A stretch of 64,000 bases of DNA from Brucella haematophila (GTDB taxonomy: Bacteria > Pseudomonadota > Alphaproteobacteria > Rhizobiales > Rhizobiaceae). Location of the stretch: assembly GCF_005938105.1 (NCBI RefSeq), contig NZ_VCPE01000006.1, positions 1 to 64,000 on the forward strand, in the 5' to 3' direction. The stretch's first letter is position 1, and each line of letters starts with the position of its first letter. Positions 47,530-58,591 of the stretch are shown here, one piece after another. The notes under the pieces were generated by a model. It saw only the letters and a program-made list of their open reading frames with translations. It did no database searches and was not told the DNA's origin. The position numbers and the translations under genes are program-made.

Positions 47530-50409
47530 ATGGCGAAATTCCATATTAGCGACATGGCTTCTTCCAAGAACAAATACACGCAGGATTCGCACGACACGGC
47601 CGACGGCTTTGGCGAAATGCCTCATTCTGACGGTTTCGGCGAAAAGCCTCAGGCCGAATACTCGGGCGCGCCGCTCAGCGGCTCCATCGCCGACTGGGCG
47701 AAGGAGATTGGCGACGAAGCGACAAAGCCTGCCGCCAAGGCCTCGAAATCAGCCAAGACGCCGAAGAAGATTCCCGAACGCAGCAAGGAAGCAACGCGCA
47801 GCGGTCGCGGCACGTCGATGGGCGGCGCGGCTTCCGCGAAGGAGCGCGCAGCCGCAGGCCTCAATCCGGTTGCCGGGCTGGATATCAGTCTGGAAGATGC
47901 TGCCGGGCTCAATGCGTCGGGTGCGACAGCAACCGTCAAGGCGCTGTCCGATCTGATCGAATCCGGCAATCCGCTGTTCAAGAACGGTCAGCTCTGGACG
48001 CCGCACCGCCCGGCCCGCCCGGAAAAATCCGAAGGCGGCATTTCTATCGAGATGGAAACGCCGTTTGAACCGTCCGGCGACCAGCCGACGGCCATCCATG
48101 ATCTGGTCGAAGGGCTGACCAATGACGACCGCACGCAGGTGCTGCTCGGCGTCACCGGCTCCGGCAAGACCTTCACCATGGCAAAGGTCATTCAGGAAAC
48201 CCAGCGCCCGGCCCTGATCCTTGCGCCCAACAAGACGCTGGCGGCGCAGCTTTACGGCGAGTTCAAGAGCTTCTTCCCGAACAATGCGGTCGAGTATTTC
48301 GTCTCCTATTACGACTACTACCAGCCGGAAGCCTATGTGCCGCGCTCGGACACCTATATCGAGAAAGAATCCTCGATCAACGAGCAGATCGACCGTATGC
48401 GCCACTCGGCCACGCGTGCGCTTCTCGAACGCGACGACGTGATCATCGTCGCTTCGGTCTCGTGCATCTACGGTATCGGTTCGGTTGAAACCTATACGGC
48501 CATGACCTTCGAAATGAAGATCGGCGACCGGCTCGACCAGCGGCAATTGCTCGCCGATCTCGTGGCCCAGCAATATAAGCGGCAGGATATCAATTTCGTG
48601 CGCGGCTCGTTCCGCGTGCGCGGCGATACGATTGAGCTTTTCCCGGCCCACTTGGAAGATCGGGCTTGGCGTATTTCGCTGTTCGGCGACGAAATCGAGA
48701 CCATCACCGAATTCGACCCCCTCACCGGCCACAAGACCGGCGACCTGAAATCGGTCAAGATCTACGCGAATTCGCACTATGTCACGCCGCGCCCGACGCT
48801 GAACCAAGCCATCAAGTCGATCAAGGAAGAGCTGAAGCATCGCCTTGTCGAGCTGAACAATGCCGGGCGTCTGCTGGAAGCACAGCGGCTGGAACAGCGC
48901 ACGACTTTCGATCTTGAAATGCTGGAAGCAACCGGCTCCTGCGCCGGCATCGAAAACTATTCACGTTATCTGACCGGTCGCAATCCCGGCGAACCGCCGC
49001 CGACGCTGTTCGAATATATTCCGGACAATGCACTGGTTTTCATCGACGAAAGCCACGTCACCGTGCCGCAGATCGGCGGCATGTATCGCGGCGACTTCAG
49101 GCGCAAGGCGACGCTGGCCGAATATGGCTTCCGTCTGCCGTCCTGCATGGACAACCGTCCGCTCCGCTTCGAGGAATGGGACGCCATGCGTCCGCAGACC
49201 ATTGCCGTTTCGGCGACGCCGGGCGGCTGGGAAATGGAAGAAGCGGGCGGCGTTTTTGCCGAACAGGTTATTCGTCCGACCGGCCTTATCGATCCGCCGG
49301 TGGAAATTCGCCCCGCCAAGACGCAGGTCGATGACGTGCTCGGCGAAATCCGCGACACGGCGAAGAAGGGTTACCGCACGCTGGTCACGGTTTTGACCAA
49401 GCGCATGGCGGAAGACCTGACCGAATATCTGCACGAACAGGGCGTGCGTGTGCGCTACATGCACTCGGATATCGACACGCTGGAGCGTATCGAGATTATC
49501 CGCGATCTGCGCCTTGGCGCATTCGACGTGCTGGTGGGTATCAACCTGCTGCGTGAAGGTCTCGACATTCCAGAATGCGGCTTTGTGGCCATTCTCGATG
49601 CCGACAAGGAAGGCTTCCTGCGGTCCGAAACCTCACTGGTCCAGACCATTGGCCGTGCCGCTCGTAACGTGGACGGCAAGGTTATTCTCTACGCCGACAA
49701 TATTACCGGCTCGATGCAGCGCGCTATGGACGAAACCAGCCGCCGCCGCGAAAAGCAGGTCGCCTATAACGAAGAGCATGGCATCACACCGGCTTCGGTG
49801 AAGAAGAATATTTCGGACATTCTGAACTCGGTCTACGAACGCGACCATGTCCGCGCCGACATTTCAGGCTTTGCCGAAGAAGGCGGCATGATGGGCAACA
49901 ATCTACAGGCCCATCTGGAATATCTGGAAAAGCAGATGCGCGACTCCGCCGCCGATCTCGACTTCGAAAAGGCCGCACGGCTACGCGACGAGATCAAACG
50001 CCTGCGCGAGACCGAACTGGCCATTGCCGACGATCCGCTGGCGCGCGAAGTGGAACTGGAAAGCCCGGTTACGGGACGCACCAAGGGCCGCCATAATGCC
50101 GGGCGCAAGGCGCATCGCACTGTGGATGACACCGGCGGCAAATCGCTATTCCAGAAGCCGTCGCTCGACAATATGGGACCAGGCACGGACATGGCAAAGC
50201 CACGCCACGAAGGCCCCCTGCCCGCAGCACCGGAAACGAAGTTCCGCAAGAATACGCTGGATGAAATGACCGTGAAGCGGACGGAGGTTCCGACTGGTGG
50301 AGAAGCGGCAGTCCGCCGCGAGCGCGCCGGTATCGGTTCTTATGAAGACCCGGCGGAAGTATCCCGCAAGAAACGGAGACCCGGCAAGACCGGTCGTCCG
50401 GGAAGATAA
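47530..50409 (+). CDS. uvrB: Excinuclease ABC subunit B with long N- and C-terminal extensions
   Basis: UvrB is the damage-verifying helicase of nucleotide excision repair. The core begins near residue 175 ([16 protein letters not shown]), with Walker [15 protein letters not shown], the damage-probing hairpin [16 protein letters not shown], and motif [11 protein letters not shown]. The UvrC-binding helical hairpin is near the end ([10 protein letters not shown]). The N-terminus carries about 170 extra residues rich in Lys/Ala, and about 100 residues follow the UvrC domain; both look disordered. I chose ATG 47530; 47554 is also possible, and neither has a clear ribosome-binding site. Confidence 0.93.
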   Translation: MAKFHISDMASSKNKYTQDSHDTADGFGEMPHSDGFGEKPQAEYSGAPLSGSIADWAKEIGDEATKPAAKASKSAKTPKKIPERSKEATRSGRGTSMGGAASAKERAAAGLNPVAGLDISLEDAAGLNASGATATVKALSDLIESGNPLFKNGQLWTPHRPARPEKSEGGISIEMETPFEPSGDQPTAIHDLVEGLTNDDRTQVLLGVTGSGKTFTMAKVIQETQRPALILAPNKTLAAQLYGEFKSFFPNNAVEYFVSYYDYYQPEAYVPRSDTYIEKESSINEQIDRMRHSATRALLERDDVIIVASVSCIYGIGSVETYTAMTFEMKIGDRLDQRQLLADLVAQQYKRQDINFVRGSFRVRGDTIELFPAHLEDRAWRISLFGDEIETITEFDPLTGHKTGDLKSVKIYANSHYVTPRPTLNQAIKSIKEELKHRLVELNNAGRLLEAQRLEQRTTFDLEMLEATGSCAGIENYSRYLTGRNPGEPPPTLFEYIPDNALVFIDESHVTVPQIGGMYRGDFRRKATLAEYGFRLPSCMDNRPLRFEEWDAMRPQTIAVSATPGGWEMEEAGGVFAEQVIRPTGLIDPPVEIRPAKTQVDDVLGEIRDTAKKGYRTLVTVLTKRMAEDLTEYLHEQGVRVRYMHSDIDTLERIEIIRDLRLGAFDVLVGINLLREGLDIPECGFVAILDADKEGFLRSETSLVQTIGRAARNVDGKVILYADNITGSMQRAMDETSRRREKQVAYNEEHGITPASVKKNISDILNSVYERDHVRADISGFAEEGGMMGNNLQAHLEYLEKQMRDSAADLDFEKAARLRDEIKRLRETELAIADDPLAREVELESPVTGRTKGRHNAGRKAHRTVDDTGGKSLFQKPSLDNMGPGTDMAKPRHEGPLPAAPETKFRKNTLDEMTVKRTEVPTGGEAAVRRERAGIGSYEDPAEVSRKKRRPGKTGRPGR

Positions 50410-50410
50410 G

Positions 50411-50447
50411 AAACGGGTCCTGCACCAAAAATGCAGGACCCGTTTTC
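50411..50447. terminator. Terminator after uvrB
   Basis: A 14-base stem, AAACGGGTCCTGCA and its complement, around a 7-base loop; the right side is followed by T-rich repeats of CGTTTT. Confidence 0.9.
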
Positions 50448-50461
50448 GTTTTCGTTTTCGA

Positions 50462-51199
50462 TCAATATTCCTGCGCAGTTGGACGGAACAGGATTTCGTT
50501 GATGTCCACATTGTCCGGCTGGCTCATCGCGAAAACCACTGTAGACGCGAAAGAATCCGCAGGAATAGCCACATTGTCGTAAAGTGCTTTCACGCGTTCG
50601 GCCTGCTGCGGGTCCGTGACGCTGTTGGGAAGCTCCGTCGCCACCGCACCCGGCGATATGATCGTCGTGCGGATGTTGTAGGGCTTCACTTCCTGACGCA
50701 GTCCTTCGGAAATGACCCGCACCGCATGTTTGGTTGCCGAATAGACGGCGCCGCCCGGCCCCACCTTATGCCCCGCCACTGACGAGACATTGATGATGTG
50801 GCCACTCTTCTGCTTGCGCATATGCGGCAGAGCGGCAGCGATACCATAGAGCACGCCCTTGATATTGACGTCGATCATGCGATCCCAGTCATCCACCTTG
50901 CCCATTTCGAGCAGTGAATGCGGCATCAGCCCGGCATTGTTGATGAGCACATCGACACGGCCGTGCAGTTTCACGGCCTGATCGACCAGACGCTGCACTT
51001 GAATGCGGTCGGTCACATCCGTATGCAGAACCGCGCCCTCGCCCAGTTTCAGCTCATTGGCCAGCGCCTGTAGCCTGTCGAGGCGCCGCGCGCCGAGCAC
51101 AAGCTTGGCTCCGCCTTCGGCCAGCCGCCGCGCCGAGGCTTCCCCCAGACCACTGCTTGCACCGGTGATGACAACAACCTTGTCCTGAATTCCCTGCAT
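50462..51199 (-). CDS. Short-chain dehydrogenase/reductase
   Basis: The 245-residue enzyme is a classical NAD(P)-dependent SDR. The cofactor site is [12 protein letters not shown] (residues 14-25), the NAG of INNAGLMP is near 88, and the catalytic Ser-Tyr-Lys is seen in [11 protein letters not shown]. The substrate is unknown. It is transcribed with the aldo-keto reductase and cupin genes in one direction, away from a LysR regulator, which suggests a small inducible operon for a carbonyl compound. Confidence 0.9.
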   Translation of the reverse strand: MQGIQDKVVVITGASSGLGEASARRLAEGGAKLVLGARRLDRLQALANELKLGEGAVLHTDVTDRIQVQRLVDQAVKLHGRVDVLINNAGLMPHSLLEMGKVDDWDRMIDVNIKGVLYGIAAALPHMRKQKSGHIINVSSVAGHKVGPGGAVYSATKHAVRVISEGLRQEVKPYNIRTTIISPGAVATELPNSVTDPQQAERVKALYDNVAIPADSFASTVVFAMSQPDNVDINEILFRPTAQEY

Positions 51200-51223
51200 G
51201 GTCTTAGCTCCTTTTAAACGTCT

Positions 51224-52660
<1,437 letters not shown>

Positions 52661-52726
52661 TTAAAAACTTCTGTCCCCGATGATTAGACACTATAATCGG
52701 CATGAACTCATGAGACGGATTCATCA

Positions 52727-53638
52727 ATGCGGCGCGACAATATTCACGATCTGCTGGCTTTTCTGGCCATTGCCCGCGAGGGCAGTTTCACCCGTGCGGC
52801 GGCAAAGCTCGGCGTTTCCCAATCGGCGCTGAGCCACACAATGCGCGGGCTGGAGGAGCGGCTTGGGCTGCGCCTCCTGACCCGCACCACCCGCAGCGTC
52901 TCGCCGACAGAGGCTGGCGAAAGGCTGCTGCGCACCATTGGCCCGCGCTTCGAGGAGATCGAAACCGAACTCGACGCCTTGAGCGAGTTGCGCGACAAGC
53001 CTGCCGGAACCATTCGCATCACCACCTCCGATCATGCGGCGCAGTCCATTCTGTGGCCGGTACTGGAACGCCTTCTGCCGGACTATCCGGATATTCACGT
53101 CGAAGTGGCCATCGATTCCGGGCTTCGCGACATCGTAGCCGACCGGTATGACGCCGGTATTCGCCTTGGCGAGCAGATCGCACAGGACATGATCGCCGTG
53201 CCCATCGGTCCTGACATGCGCATGGCCGTGGTCGGCGCGCCGTCCTATTTCAAAAATCACCCGGCCCCGCGCACCCCGCAGGAACTGACCGCGCATCGTT
53301 GCATCAATCTGCGACTGCTCACCTATGGCGGGCTTTACGCGTGGGAATTCGAGAAGAACGGGCGCGAACTCAAGGTGCGCGTCGAAGGCCAGCTCATTCT
53401 CAATTCCCCACCCATGATTGTCGAAGCCGCCAAGGCCGGGTTCGGCCTCGCCAGCCTGCCGGAAGACTACATGCAGGACGGTCTGGCCGATGGCACGCTG
53501 GTGCGCGTGCTGGAAGACTGGTGCCCGCCCTTTCCGGGCTTTCATCTCTATTATCCAAGCCGGAGACAATCCTCCCCGGCCTTCGCGCTGCTCGTTGACG
53601 CCTTGCGGTATAGAGAGGCGGAGCCGCTGAAACGCTGA
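52727..53638 (+). CDS. LysR-type regulator of the SDR/AKR/cupin cluster
   Basis: The 303-residue protein has the LysR helix-turn-helix at residues 5-62 (AREGSFTRAAAKLGVSQSALSHTM, partly quoted) and an effector domain. It is divergent from the cupin gene across about 106 bases, the classical arrangement for LysR control of neighbours. I infer that it activates the cupin-AKR-SDR operon in response to a carbonyl or aromatic inducer. The start codon at 52727 has no strong ribosome-binding site. Confidence 0.9.
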   Translation: MRRDNIHDLLAFLAIAREGSFTRAAAKLGVSQSALSHTMRGLEERLGLRLLTRTTRSVSPTEAGERLLRTIGPRFEEIETELDALSELRDKPAGTIRITTSDHAAQSILWPVLERLLPDYPDIHVEVAIDSGLRDIVADRYDAGIRLGEQIAQDMIAVPIGPDMRMAVVGAPSYFKNHPAPRTPQELTAHRCINLRLLTYGGLYAWEFEKNGRELKVRVEGQLILNSPPMIVEAAKAGFGLASLPEDYMQDGLADGTLVRVLEDWCPPFPGFHLYYPSRRQSSPAFALLVDALRYREAEPLKR

Positions 53639-53656
53639 TCCGCCTCCCCGTTCAGC

Positions 53657-54103
53657 TCAACAACGACCGCTGCCCGAAACGCGGAAACCTGCGCGTTCCG
53701 CCTCGCAGCGATTGGAGAAGGTGCGCCGTTCACTGCCGCGCCTTGCGCAAACAGGCGCATATTCTCGTGTACACGCGCCCATACCGGGCCGCGTCCCATG
53801 CTGTGGCGGACGGGCCGGACCGACGCCGGGACCGTTCCAGCCATTGCCCGGGCGACCGCTACACTGACCGTTCGACACCACGCGGAACCCCTCAGCCCGT
53901 GCGGAACATGCATTGCCGAAGGTCTGGCGGACACCCCGGCGCTCGCCGCAGACGGGTGAATAAATCATCGGACAGGCCTGCACATGGCCCGGATTACCGG
54001 GCCGGATCGGCGACGGCCTGTGATCAGGTCCGCCTTCCGCCACACAGCCGGTCAACAACATCATACCGGCAATCAAACCGGTCCACGACAAACCCCTCAC
54101 CAT
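53657..54103 (-). CDS. Lipoprotein with two Kazal-like domains
   Basis: The 148-residue protein begins with a lipoprotein signal (lipobox LLTGC, Cys20) behind an excellent GGAGAGGAGG site. The mature part has two repeats at residues 44-81 and 111-148. Each has four Cys with identical spacing C-x7-C-x13-C-x14-C and the Kazal-type pattern SPVCG or APVCA, then F-x-N. Typical Kazal inhibitors have six Cys, so two are absent. Kazal domains bind serine proteases in their active site; a bacterial lipoprotein with two could block host or self proteases. It is divergent from the lytic transglycosylase gene. Confidence 0.82.
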   Translation of the reverse strand: MVRGLSWTGLIAGMMLLTGCVAEGGPDHRPSPIRPGNPGHVQACPMIYSPVCGERRGVRQTFGNACSARAEGFRVVSNGQCSGRPGNGWNGPGVGPARPPQHGTRPGMGACTREYAPVCARRGSERRTFSNRCEAERAGFRVSGSGRC

Positions 54104-54300
54104 GTTTCCTCCTCTCCAGAAACCGATATCCGTCTTTGCCTCATCTAGAATGGAGCAGTTGCTCCGAACGGCAAGATTTAAATGGGAAGATTAGCGGGCG
54201 CGTCTCTCGACAAGTCGCCAAGTTGCGTTACTCTGCAATAAAGTGTGCAGCCCGAACAATCCGGGTCTGGCTATGGGGCAAAAGCGAACAGAAAGACGAC

Positions 54301-55206
54301 ATGCGGCGTTTCGGAACTTTTCTGGCGGCATCGTTCCTGATCGTCCCGCTTTCAATCATGCCTGCCGATGCAGAAACTGCACCGACAAGTTATAGCGAAC
54401 CCGATCCGCGCATATCGGCACCGCCCCTGCCACCGGAAAAGAAGGTGCCGGGCGTTAACCGCATCTGTCAACTGATCGAGACCAGCGCCATCAGGCACGG
54501 CATACCGAAGGATTTCTTCGCCCGCCTGATCTGGAAGGAAAGCCGGTTCGATCATCAGGCCGTCAGCCCGGTTGGTGCACAGGGCATTGCCCAGTTCATG
54601 CCCTATACGGCGAAAGAGCGAGGTCTCGCCGACCCGTTCGACATCGAGCAGGCCATCCCCGCCTCCGCCAGTTTTCTGTTCGATCTCAAACAGGCCTTCG
54701 GCAATTGGGGTCTGGCCGCCGCTGCCTATAATGCGGGCGCGGGCCGCGTCTCAAGCTGGATGCGTTCGGGCGGCTTCCTGCCGCTTGAAACCGAGGATTA
54801 TGTGCTCGATATCACCGGCGCTCCCGCAGACGACTTTGCGTCCGGCAAGGAGGTACAGACCCGGCCGCTTGATTCGGGGCGCTCCTTTGCCGAGGCCTGC
54901 CGCCGCCTGCCGATCATTCGCTCGGCGACGATTCCTATGTCGCGTGTCAAACCAAAGCCATGGGGTATACAGGTCGCTGGCAATTTCCGTCGCAGCGCGG
55001 CAGTGAATCAATGGAGCCGGCTGCGCAAGCAATTCGCATCCGTACTGAGCGGGCACGACCCCGTCATCAGCCGCATTCGCACCCCGATGGGGCGGCGCGG
55101 CATCTATGCGGTGCGGATTGGCGCCAATAGCAGGGCAGAAGCCGATGGTATTTGTAGCAAGTTGCGCGCAGCCGGCGGCGCATGCATTGTCTCGCGCAAC
55201 CGCTAG
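54301..55206 (+). CDS. Lytic transglycosylase with SPOR-like domain
   Basis: The ATG at 54301 gives 301 residues with a signal peptide (1-24, ending ADA). The SLT domain (about 50-180) has the catalytic Glu80 in LIWKESRFD, then GAQGIAQFMP and AAYNAGAGRVSSW. It cuts the glycan strands of peptidoglycan. The C-terminal part (about 225-301; WGIQVAGNF, then GIYAVRIGANSRAEAD) resembles a SPOR domain, which binds denuded peptidoglycan at the septum. A longer upstream frame is non-coding. The stop codon lies within a palindromic repeat. Confidence 0.9.
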   Translation: MRRFGTFLAASFLIVPLSIMPADAETAPTSYSEPDPRISAPPLPPEKKVPGVNRICQLIETSAIRHGIPKDFFARLIWKESRFDHQAVSPVGAQGIAQFMPYTAKERGLADPFDIEQAIPASASFLFDLKQAFGNWGLAAAAYNAGAGRVSSWMRSGGFLPLETEDYVLDITGAPADDFASGKEVQTRPLDSGRSFAEACRRLPIIRSATIPMSRVKPKPWGIQVAGNFRRSAAVNQWSRLRKQFASVLSGHDPVISRIRTPMGRRGIYAVRIGANSRAEADGICSKLRAAGGACIVSRNR

Positions 55207-55280
55207 TGGATTGAATTTGACGTTTGAATCCCGGCTGAAATAGATGCTGTTTCAAACGTCAAATTCGAAAAATCCACTAG
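55203..55280. repeat. Palindromic element, copy 1, overlapping a stop codon
   Basis: CTAGTGGATT at the left pairs with AATCCACTAG at the right. The long inner arms GAATTTGACGTTTGAA and TTTCAAACGTCAAATTC are near-perfect complements. The TAG of the lytic transglycosylase gene is inside the left tip. Confidence 0.85.
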
Positions 55281-55293
55281 ATACATATACTTC

Positions 55294-55369
55294 CTAGTGG
55301 TCTTTTAGATTCCAACATTTGCTCAGCGCTTGGAACCCAGGGATGCAAATGTTGGAATCAGACCACTAG
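55294..55369. repeat. Palindromic element, copy 2
   Basis: CTAGTGGTCT pairs with AGACCACTAG-type ends, and GATTCCAACATTTGC pairs with GCAAATGTTGGAATC inside. It has the same seven-base tips (CTAGTGG/CCACTAG) as copy 1, 13 bases away, but unrelated inner arms. Confidence 0.8.
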
Positions 55370-55852
55370 CTGCCACCCAAAGGGGCAACCATCTTTGTGC
55401 CCGCCACGACCGCGTGCTCTATTAATCTATTCAATTAAATCCGCGCGTTTAAACAGGCGGCATCTCTAAAAGATCTCTTATATATCAAGGATAGCCTGTT
55501 CTATTTCGGTATATAGCTATAGAAATTCTAGAAATAATCGGAAAAATTGGCGACCAATCCGGTTCAAAGATAACAAAAGATCATGGGCGCAAAGAATTCG
55601 CTTGCCAAAATTCGCGTCATAGATCAGTCTCCACTCGTTCGGGCATTTAGCGAACAAATGGAAGACTGGAAGAACGGCGTGCCGGGGCCGCTATAAGTTC
55701 CGGGTCTGGGGATACCCAGGCAATGATCGGTTCCTTCCCTAAGTCGAGAACTGCCTGCATGACCCTCTGTCGGGTGTGTGGTGCGCTCGGCAGAAGATAT
55801 AATTCCATCGTTTCGAAAGAAACGGTGGCGCCAAGGAAAAGGAACGGATCCA
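55370..55852. other. Region upstream of cspA2
   Basis: The left part (55430-55560) is AT-rich, with many short A/T runs and no gene. The right part is probably the promoter and leader of the cold-shock gene. A short minus-strand frame here (55647-55859, containing MELYLLPSAPHTRQRV) has no ribosome-binding site and is not called. Confidence 0.4.
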
Positions 55853-56068
55853 ATGGCACAGACCGGACTGGTCAAATTCTTCAATACCGAAAAAGGCTTT
55901 GGTTTCATCAAGCCGGATGATGGCGGCGCGGATATCTTCGTGCACATCTCTGCCGTCCAGGCTTCGGGCCTGACGGGCCTCGCAGACAATCAGAAGGTTT
56001 CCTACGAGACGGAACCGGATCGTCGCGGCAAGGGCCCTAAGGCCGTGAACATCACCGTTACCGGCTGA
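55853..56068 (+). CDS. Cold-shock protein, CspA family (copy 2)
   Basis: This 71-residue OB-fold RNA chaperone has KGFGFIKP and DIFVHISAV motifs, like copy 1 at 29552, but a different C-terminus (RRGKGPKAVNITVTG). The start is ATG 55853, behind AAGGAA about 10 bases upstream. A perfect terminator hairpin follows. The two copies are probably expressed under different conditions, since their upstream regions differ. Confidence 0.95.
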   Translation: MAQTGLVKFFNTEKGFGFIKPDDGGADIFVHISAVQASGLTGLADNQKVSYETEPDRRGKGPKAVNITVTG

Positions 56069-56089
56069 TTGTTCTGAATACCAATTATG

Positions 56090-56116
56090 ACCCCGGTTCA
56101 CACCGGGGTTTTTTAT
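56090..56116 (+). terminator. Terminator after cspA2
   Basis: ACCCCGGT pairs with ACCGGGGT around TCAC, followed by six T. Confidence 0.92.
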
Positions 56117-56465
56117 TGCCCGAATTTCCGCAAACACATTGAGCGTGCCGCATTGGCAGTCCAGCCAACTCTCATCCCGAGACTATCCTCGCAGGCAAAT
56201 CAGAGCGGTCAGCGCAACTAACTGAAAGCATTGTGCGAACGGCATGCCCCACCCCGCACATTGGCAAACGCGCCTTAAATCCCGCCCCCGAATTGTTACA
56301 GACACTGCGCGTATTTTACCGGGGATTGAGGGCTTCGCGCCCTATTTCACCATTGTTCAGCCTCCATTCATGTCGAGAGAGTTAATCCATTATACATGAT
56401 TGGTGCTGGCTCTTTTGAGGTGCCGCACCAGAGGAATTGCAGTCAAGCTTCTAAAGGAGCGAACA
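56117..56465. other. Region upstream of the BA14K gene
   Basis: About 350 bases with no gene. The promoter of the BA14K gene must lie here. I see no repeat or palindrome of note. Confidence 0.4.
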
Positions 56466-56915
56466 ATGAACCGATTTGCAAAGACAACCATTCTGGCCGT
56501 TGCATCCCTGGCAGCGATTGCTGCTCCTCTTGCTTCCGCTTCGGCAGATTCATGGGGCCGTCCGGGCTGGGATCGCGGCGGTGACTGGGGCCGTCATCAT
56601 CATCGTGGCAATGGTGACGCCGTTGCAGCCGGTGTGATTGGTCTTGCAGCGGGCGCTCTGATCGGCAGCGCGCTGAGCCAGCCGCAGCCGACCTATGTGC
56701 AGCCAGCCCCGATTTACGATGCACCGCCCCCGCCGCCTGCATATTATCCGGCCCCTCCGCCGCCGCGTCAGGTAACCTATTACCGTCAGGCAGGCTTTGA
56801 GCCGTGGAGCCGCAGCTGGTACAATTATTGTTCGGACCGTTACCGGTCGTTCAACCCGAATACCGGCACCTATCGCGGTTATGACGGTCGCGACCATTTC
56901 TGCACCGCCAACTAG
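56466..56915 (+). CDS. BA14K-family exported protein
   Basis: The 149-residue protein has a signal peptide (1-28, ending ASA), then a Gly/His/Arg-rich part, a hydrophobic stretch (about 53-70; VAAGVIGLAAGALIGSAL), a Pro-rich linker (about 75-100) and the C-terminal BA14K domain. That domain reads YNYCSDRYRSFNP, then YRGYDGRDHFC, with the conserved Cys pair. Brucella BA14K is an immunoreactive lectin-like protein that affects LPS or the cell surface. The start follows AAAGGAG. Confidence 0.88.
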   Translation: MNRFAKTTILAVASLAAIAAPLASASADSWGRPGWDRGGDWGRHHHRGNGDAVAAGVIGLAAGALIGSALSQPQPTYVQPAPIYDAPPPPPAYYPAPPPPRQVTYYRQAGFEPWSRSWYNYCSDRYRSFNPNTGTYRGYDGRDHFCTAN

Positions 56916-56950
56916 AGCATTTCCAGCAAAAGTGCGTAGCGGTTTTGCGT
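56914..56950. repeat. Dispersed repeat, family A, copy 3
   Basis: AGAGCATTTCCAGCAAAAGTGCG then TAGCGGTTTTGCGT; it begins on the BA14K stop codon. Same unit as at 19297 and 45663. Confidence 0.7.
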
Positions 56951-57022
56951 TAAGACAAATAGTTAGAGCGGTTCCACGATTCCGCTTTAACCGGGACCGC
57001 TCTCAGCGCACAATCGAAAATG

Positions 57023-57050
57023 AAAAAGCCGCCCAATGGGCGGCTTTTTT
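57023..57050. terminator. Terminator of the MBL-fold gene
   Basis: AAAAAGCCGCCC pairs with GGGCGGCTTTTTT around a 2-base loop; used in both directions. Confidence 0.9.
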
Positions 57051-57057
57051 GTATCTT

Positions 57058-57708
57058 TCACGCCATTCCGATGAGGAATGGATTGTTGCGGCGTTCCTCG
57101 CCGAACCGTCCGCCCGGGCCGTGGCCGCAGATAAAGCCGATATCGTCGCCGAGCGGCAAAAGCTTCTCGCGGATCGAACGGATCAGCGCATCATGGTCGC
57201 CGCCCGGCAAATCGGTGCGACCGACAGAACCGTTGAACAGCACATCGCCGACAATCGCGAAACGCGCTTCGGGACTGTAGAAGACAACATGACCGGGCGA
57301 ATGACCGGGGCAATGGAACACGTCGAAGCTATGCCCGGCGACAGTGACCTTGTCGCCCTCTTCCAGCCAGCGATCCGGCGTCACATTGCGCACGCCGTCG
57401 ACAATTCCATATTTGAGACCTGTCATCACAAGACTATCGAGCAGGAACTGGTCGTCGACATGCGGCCCGATAATCTCGACGCCGAGCTTGTCCTTCAGAT
57501 CAGCCGCAGCGCCCGCATGGTCGATATGGCCATGGGTGATCCAGATGGCTTCCACATCGATGCCTTGCGATTGGATCGCCTCCTCGATCTTCGGCAGATC
57601 GCCGCCCGGATCGATGACAACGCCCTTCTTGGTCTCGCCGTCGAAAAGAATGGTGCAGTTCTGCTGGAACGGGGTGACGGGGACGATAATCGCCTGTAGC
57701 TGGCCCAT
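57058..57708 (-). CDS. MBL-fold metallo-hydrolase (glyoxalase II-like)
   Basis: The ATG at 57708 (MGQLQAIIVPVTPFQQN) gives 216 residues. The metal-binding motif is THGHIDHAG (about 56-64), with the other ligands in HSPGHV and GDVLFNGSVGRTDLPGG, the pattern of YcbL/GloB-type hydrolases. Such enzymes hydrolyse thioester bonds, but the substrate of this one is unknown. It stands alone on the minus strand. A 350-base non-coding region lies upstream. Confidence 0.9.
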   Translation of the reverse strand: MGQLQAIIVPVTPFQQNCTILFDGETKKGVVIDPGGDLPKIEEAIQSQGIDVEAIWITHGHIDHAGAAADLKDKLGVEIIGPHVDDQFLLDSLVMTGLKYGIVDGVRNVTPDRWLEEGDKVTVAGHSFDVFHCPGHSPGHVVFYSPEARFAIVGDVLFNGSVGRTDLPGGDHDALIRSIREKLLPLGDDIGFICGHGPGGRFGEERRNNPFLIGMA

Positions 57709-58067
57709 GCTGGATACTCCATCGCATATATAGATCGGCGAAGATCGCGCGAACCGCCGCCTGTGTCGTTCCACACATAGTGGCCTTGGCCGCATACGGA
57801 AAGGGTCTAAAATCCCTCAAGCCTCACGGTCTACCGCCACGGCCGATCACGACCACATTGTGCCGCGTTTCTCGCTCACCGGATGAGACTACAAAAAAAC
57901 GGACGGCGCCAGGCCGTCCGTTTATCCCTCTCAAACAGTTCGTCTTACCGGTTGGCTCTGAAAACTGTGCATCTGCCCAGAACGCAAACTGGCGCGCGCT
58001 CCAGGTTGTTATTCAATTTGCATCCTTGCTCGACCCGATGTTTCCATCAGGTCATCAAATGCATTCC
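57709..58067. other. Region upstream of the MBL gene
   Basis: Nearly 360 bases without a supported gene. It holds the MBL promoter and, at 57898-57923, a terminator-like hairpin read on the minus strand that probably serves the small membrane protein gene at 58068. Confidence 0.5.
57894..57923 (-). terminator. Terminator of the 58068-58349 gene
   Basis: AAACGGACGGC pairs with GCCGTCCGTTT; the minus strand has seven T behind it. It lies about 145 bases behind the stop codon. Confidence 0.75.
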
Positions 58068-58349
58068 TCAGGCCTTGCTGGCCATTGAATTCTTGATCAG
58101 CCCCACGATTGCAGTCAGAACGATACCGCCCACGCCACCGCCAGCAAGCTGGCCGATTGCGCCGTTCAACATCGAATCCACACCACCGCCGGAGAGCATC
58201 GGAAGAAGCTGGCCGAGGATGACACCGCCAATACCGCCAGCCACGGTGTTACCCGTTGTCCCAAGGCTGATGTTCTTGACGGCACCAGCGATATTGCCAC
58301 CGACAGCACCGGCAACCAGCTGGAGAATGATAGGCAATAGAGATTCCAT
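58068..58349 (-). CDS. Small glycine-rich membrane-associated protein
   Basis: I do not recognise this family with certainty. The ATG at 58349 gives 93 residues. The protein is rich in Gly, Ile, Leu and Val with almost no charged residues. It contains repeats of the kind GGVGGIVLTAIVGLI and VAGAVGGNIAGAVK, with spans at about 5-25, 40-60 and 68-88. It might sit in the membrane or form a fibrous assembly. The gene is alone; a terminator is 145 bases downstream. Confidence 0.6.
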   Translation of the reverse strand: MESLLPIILQLVAGAVGGNIAGAVKNISLGTTGNTVAGGIGGVILGQLLPMLSGGGVDSMLNGAIGQLAGGGVGGIVLTAIVGLIKNSMASKA

Positions 58350-58548
58350 AATCGTCACCCCATTTCTGTTAGAGCGCATTCCGAAAAGAATGAACGGTTT
58401 CGGAATATTTGCGCGCCTGATCAATTATTAGAGCGTCGATTTGACAGGATCAGATCAGAGGCCGCTCCAATACCGGAACAACGCGATTCCGGCATGAAAA
58501 TCTTGAGCCGAAACTTCACAATGTCAAACAATAAGCAGTAAAGTAACT

Positions 58549-58576
58549 AAAAAGCGGCCCGAAAGCCGCTCTTTTT
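58549..58576. terminator. Terminator of ilvE
   Basis: AAAAGCGGC pairs with GCCGCTCTTTTT-like sequence on the other arm, with a T run for the minus strand. Confidence 0.85.
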
Positions 58577-58591
58577 CTGTTCAAAACCCAG

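Noticed and set aside
55690-55850. Possible 6S-like RNA ahead of cspA2
   Set aside because: No clear long closing stem with a central bubble and no terminator; more simply a cold-shock leader.
55647-55859. Minus-strand frame with MELYLLPSAPHTRQRV, vaguely GST/thioredoxin-like
   Set aside because: No ribosome-binding site and it overlaps the leader of cspA2; the resemblance is too short. A decayed gene remains possible.
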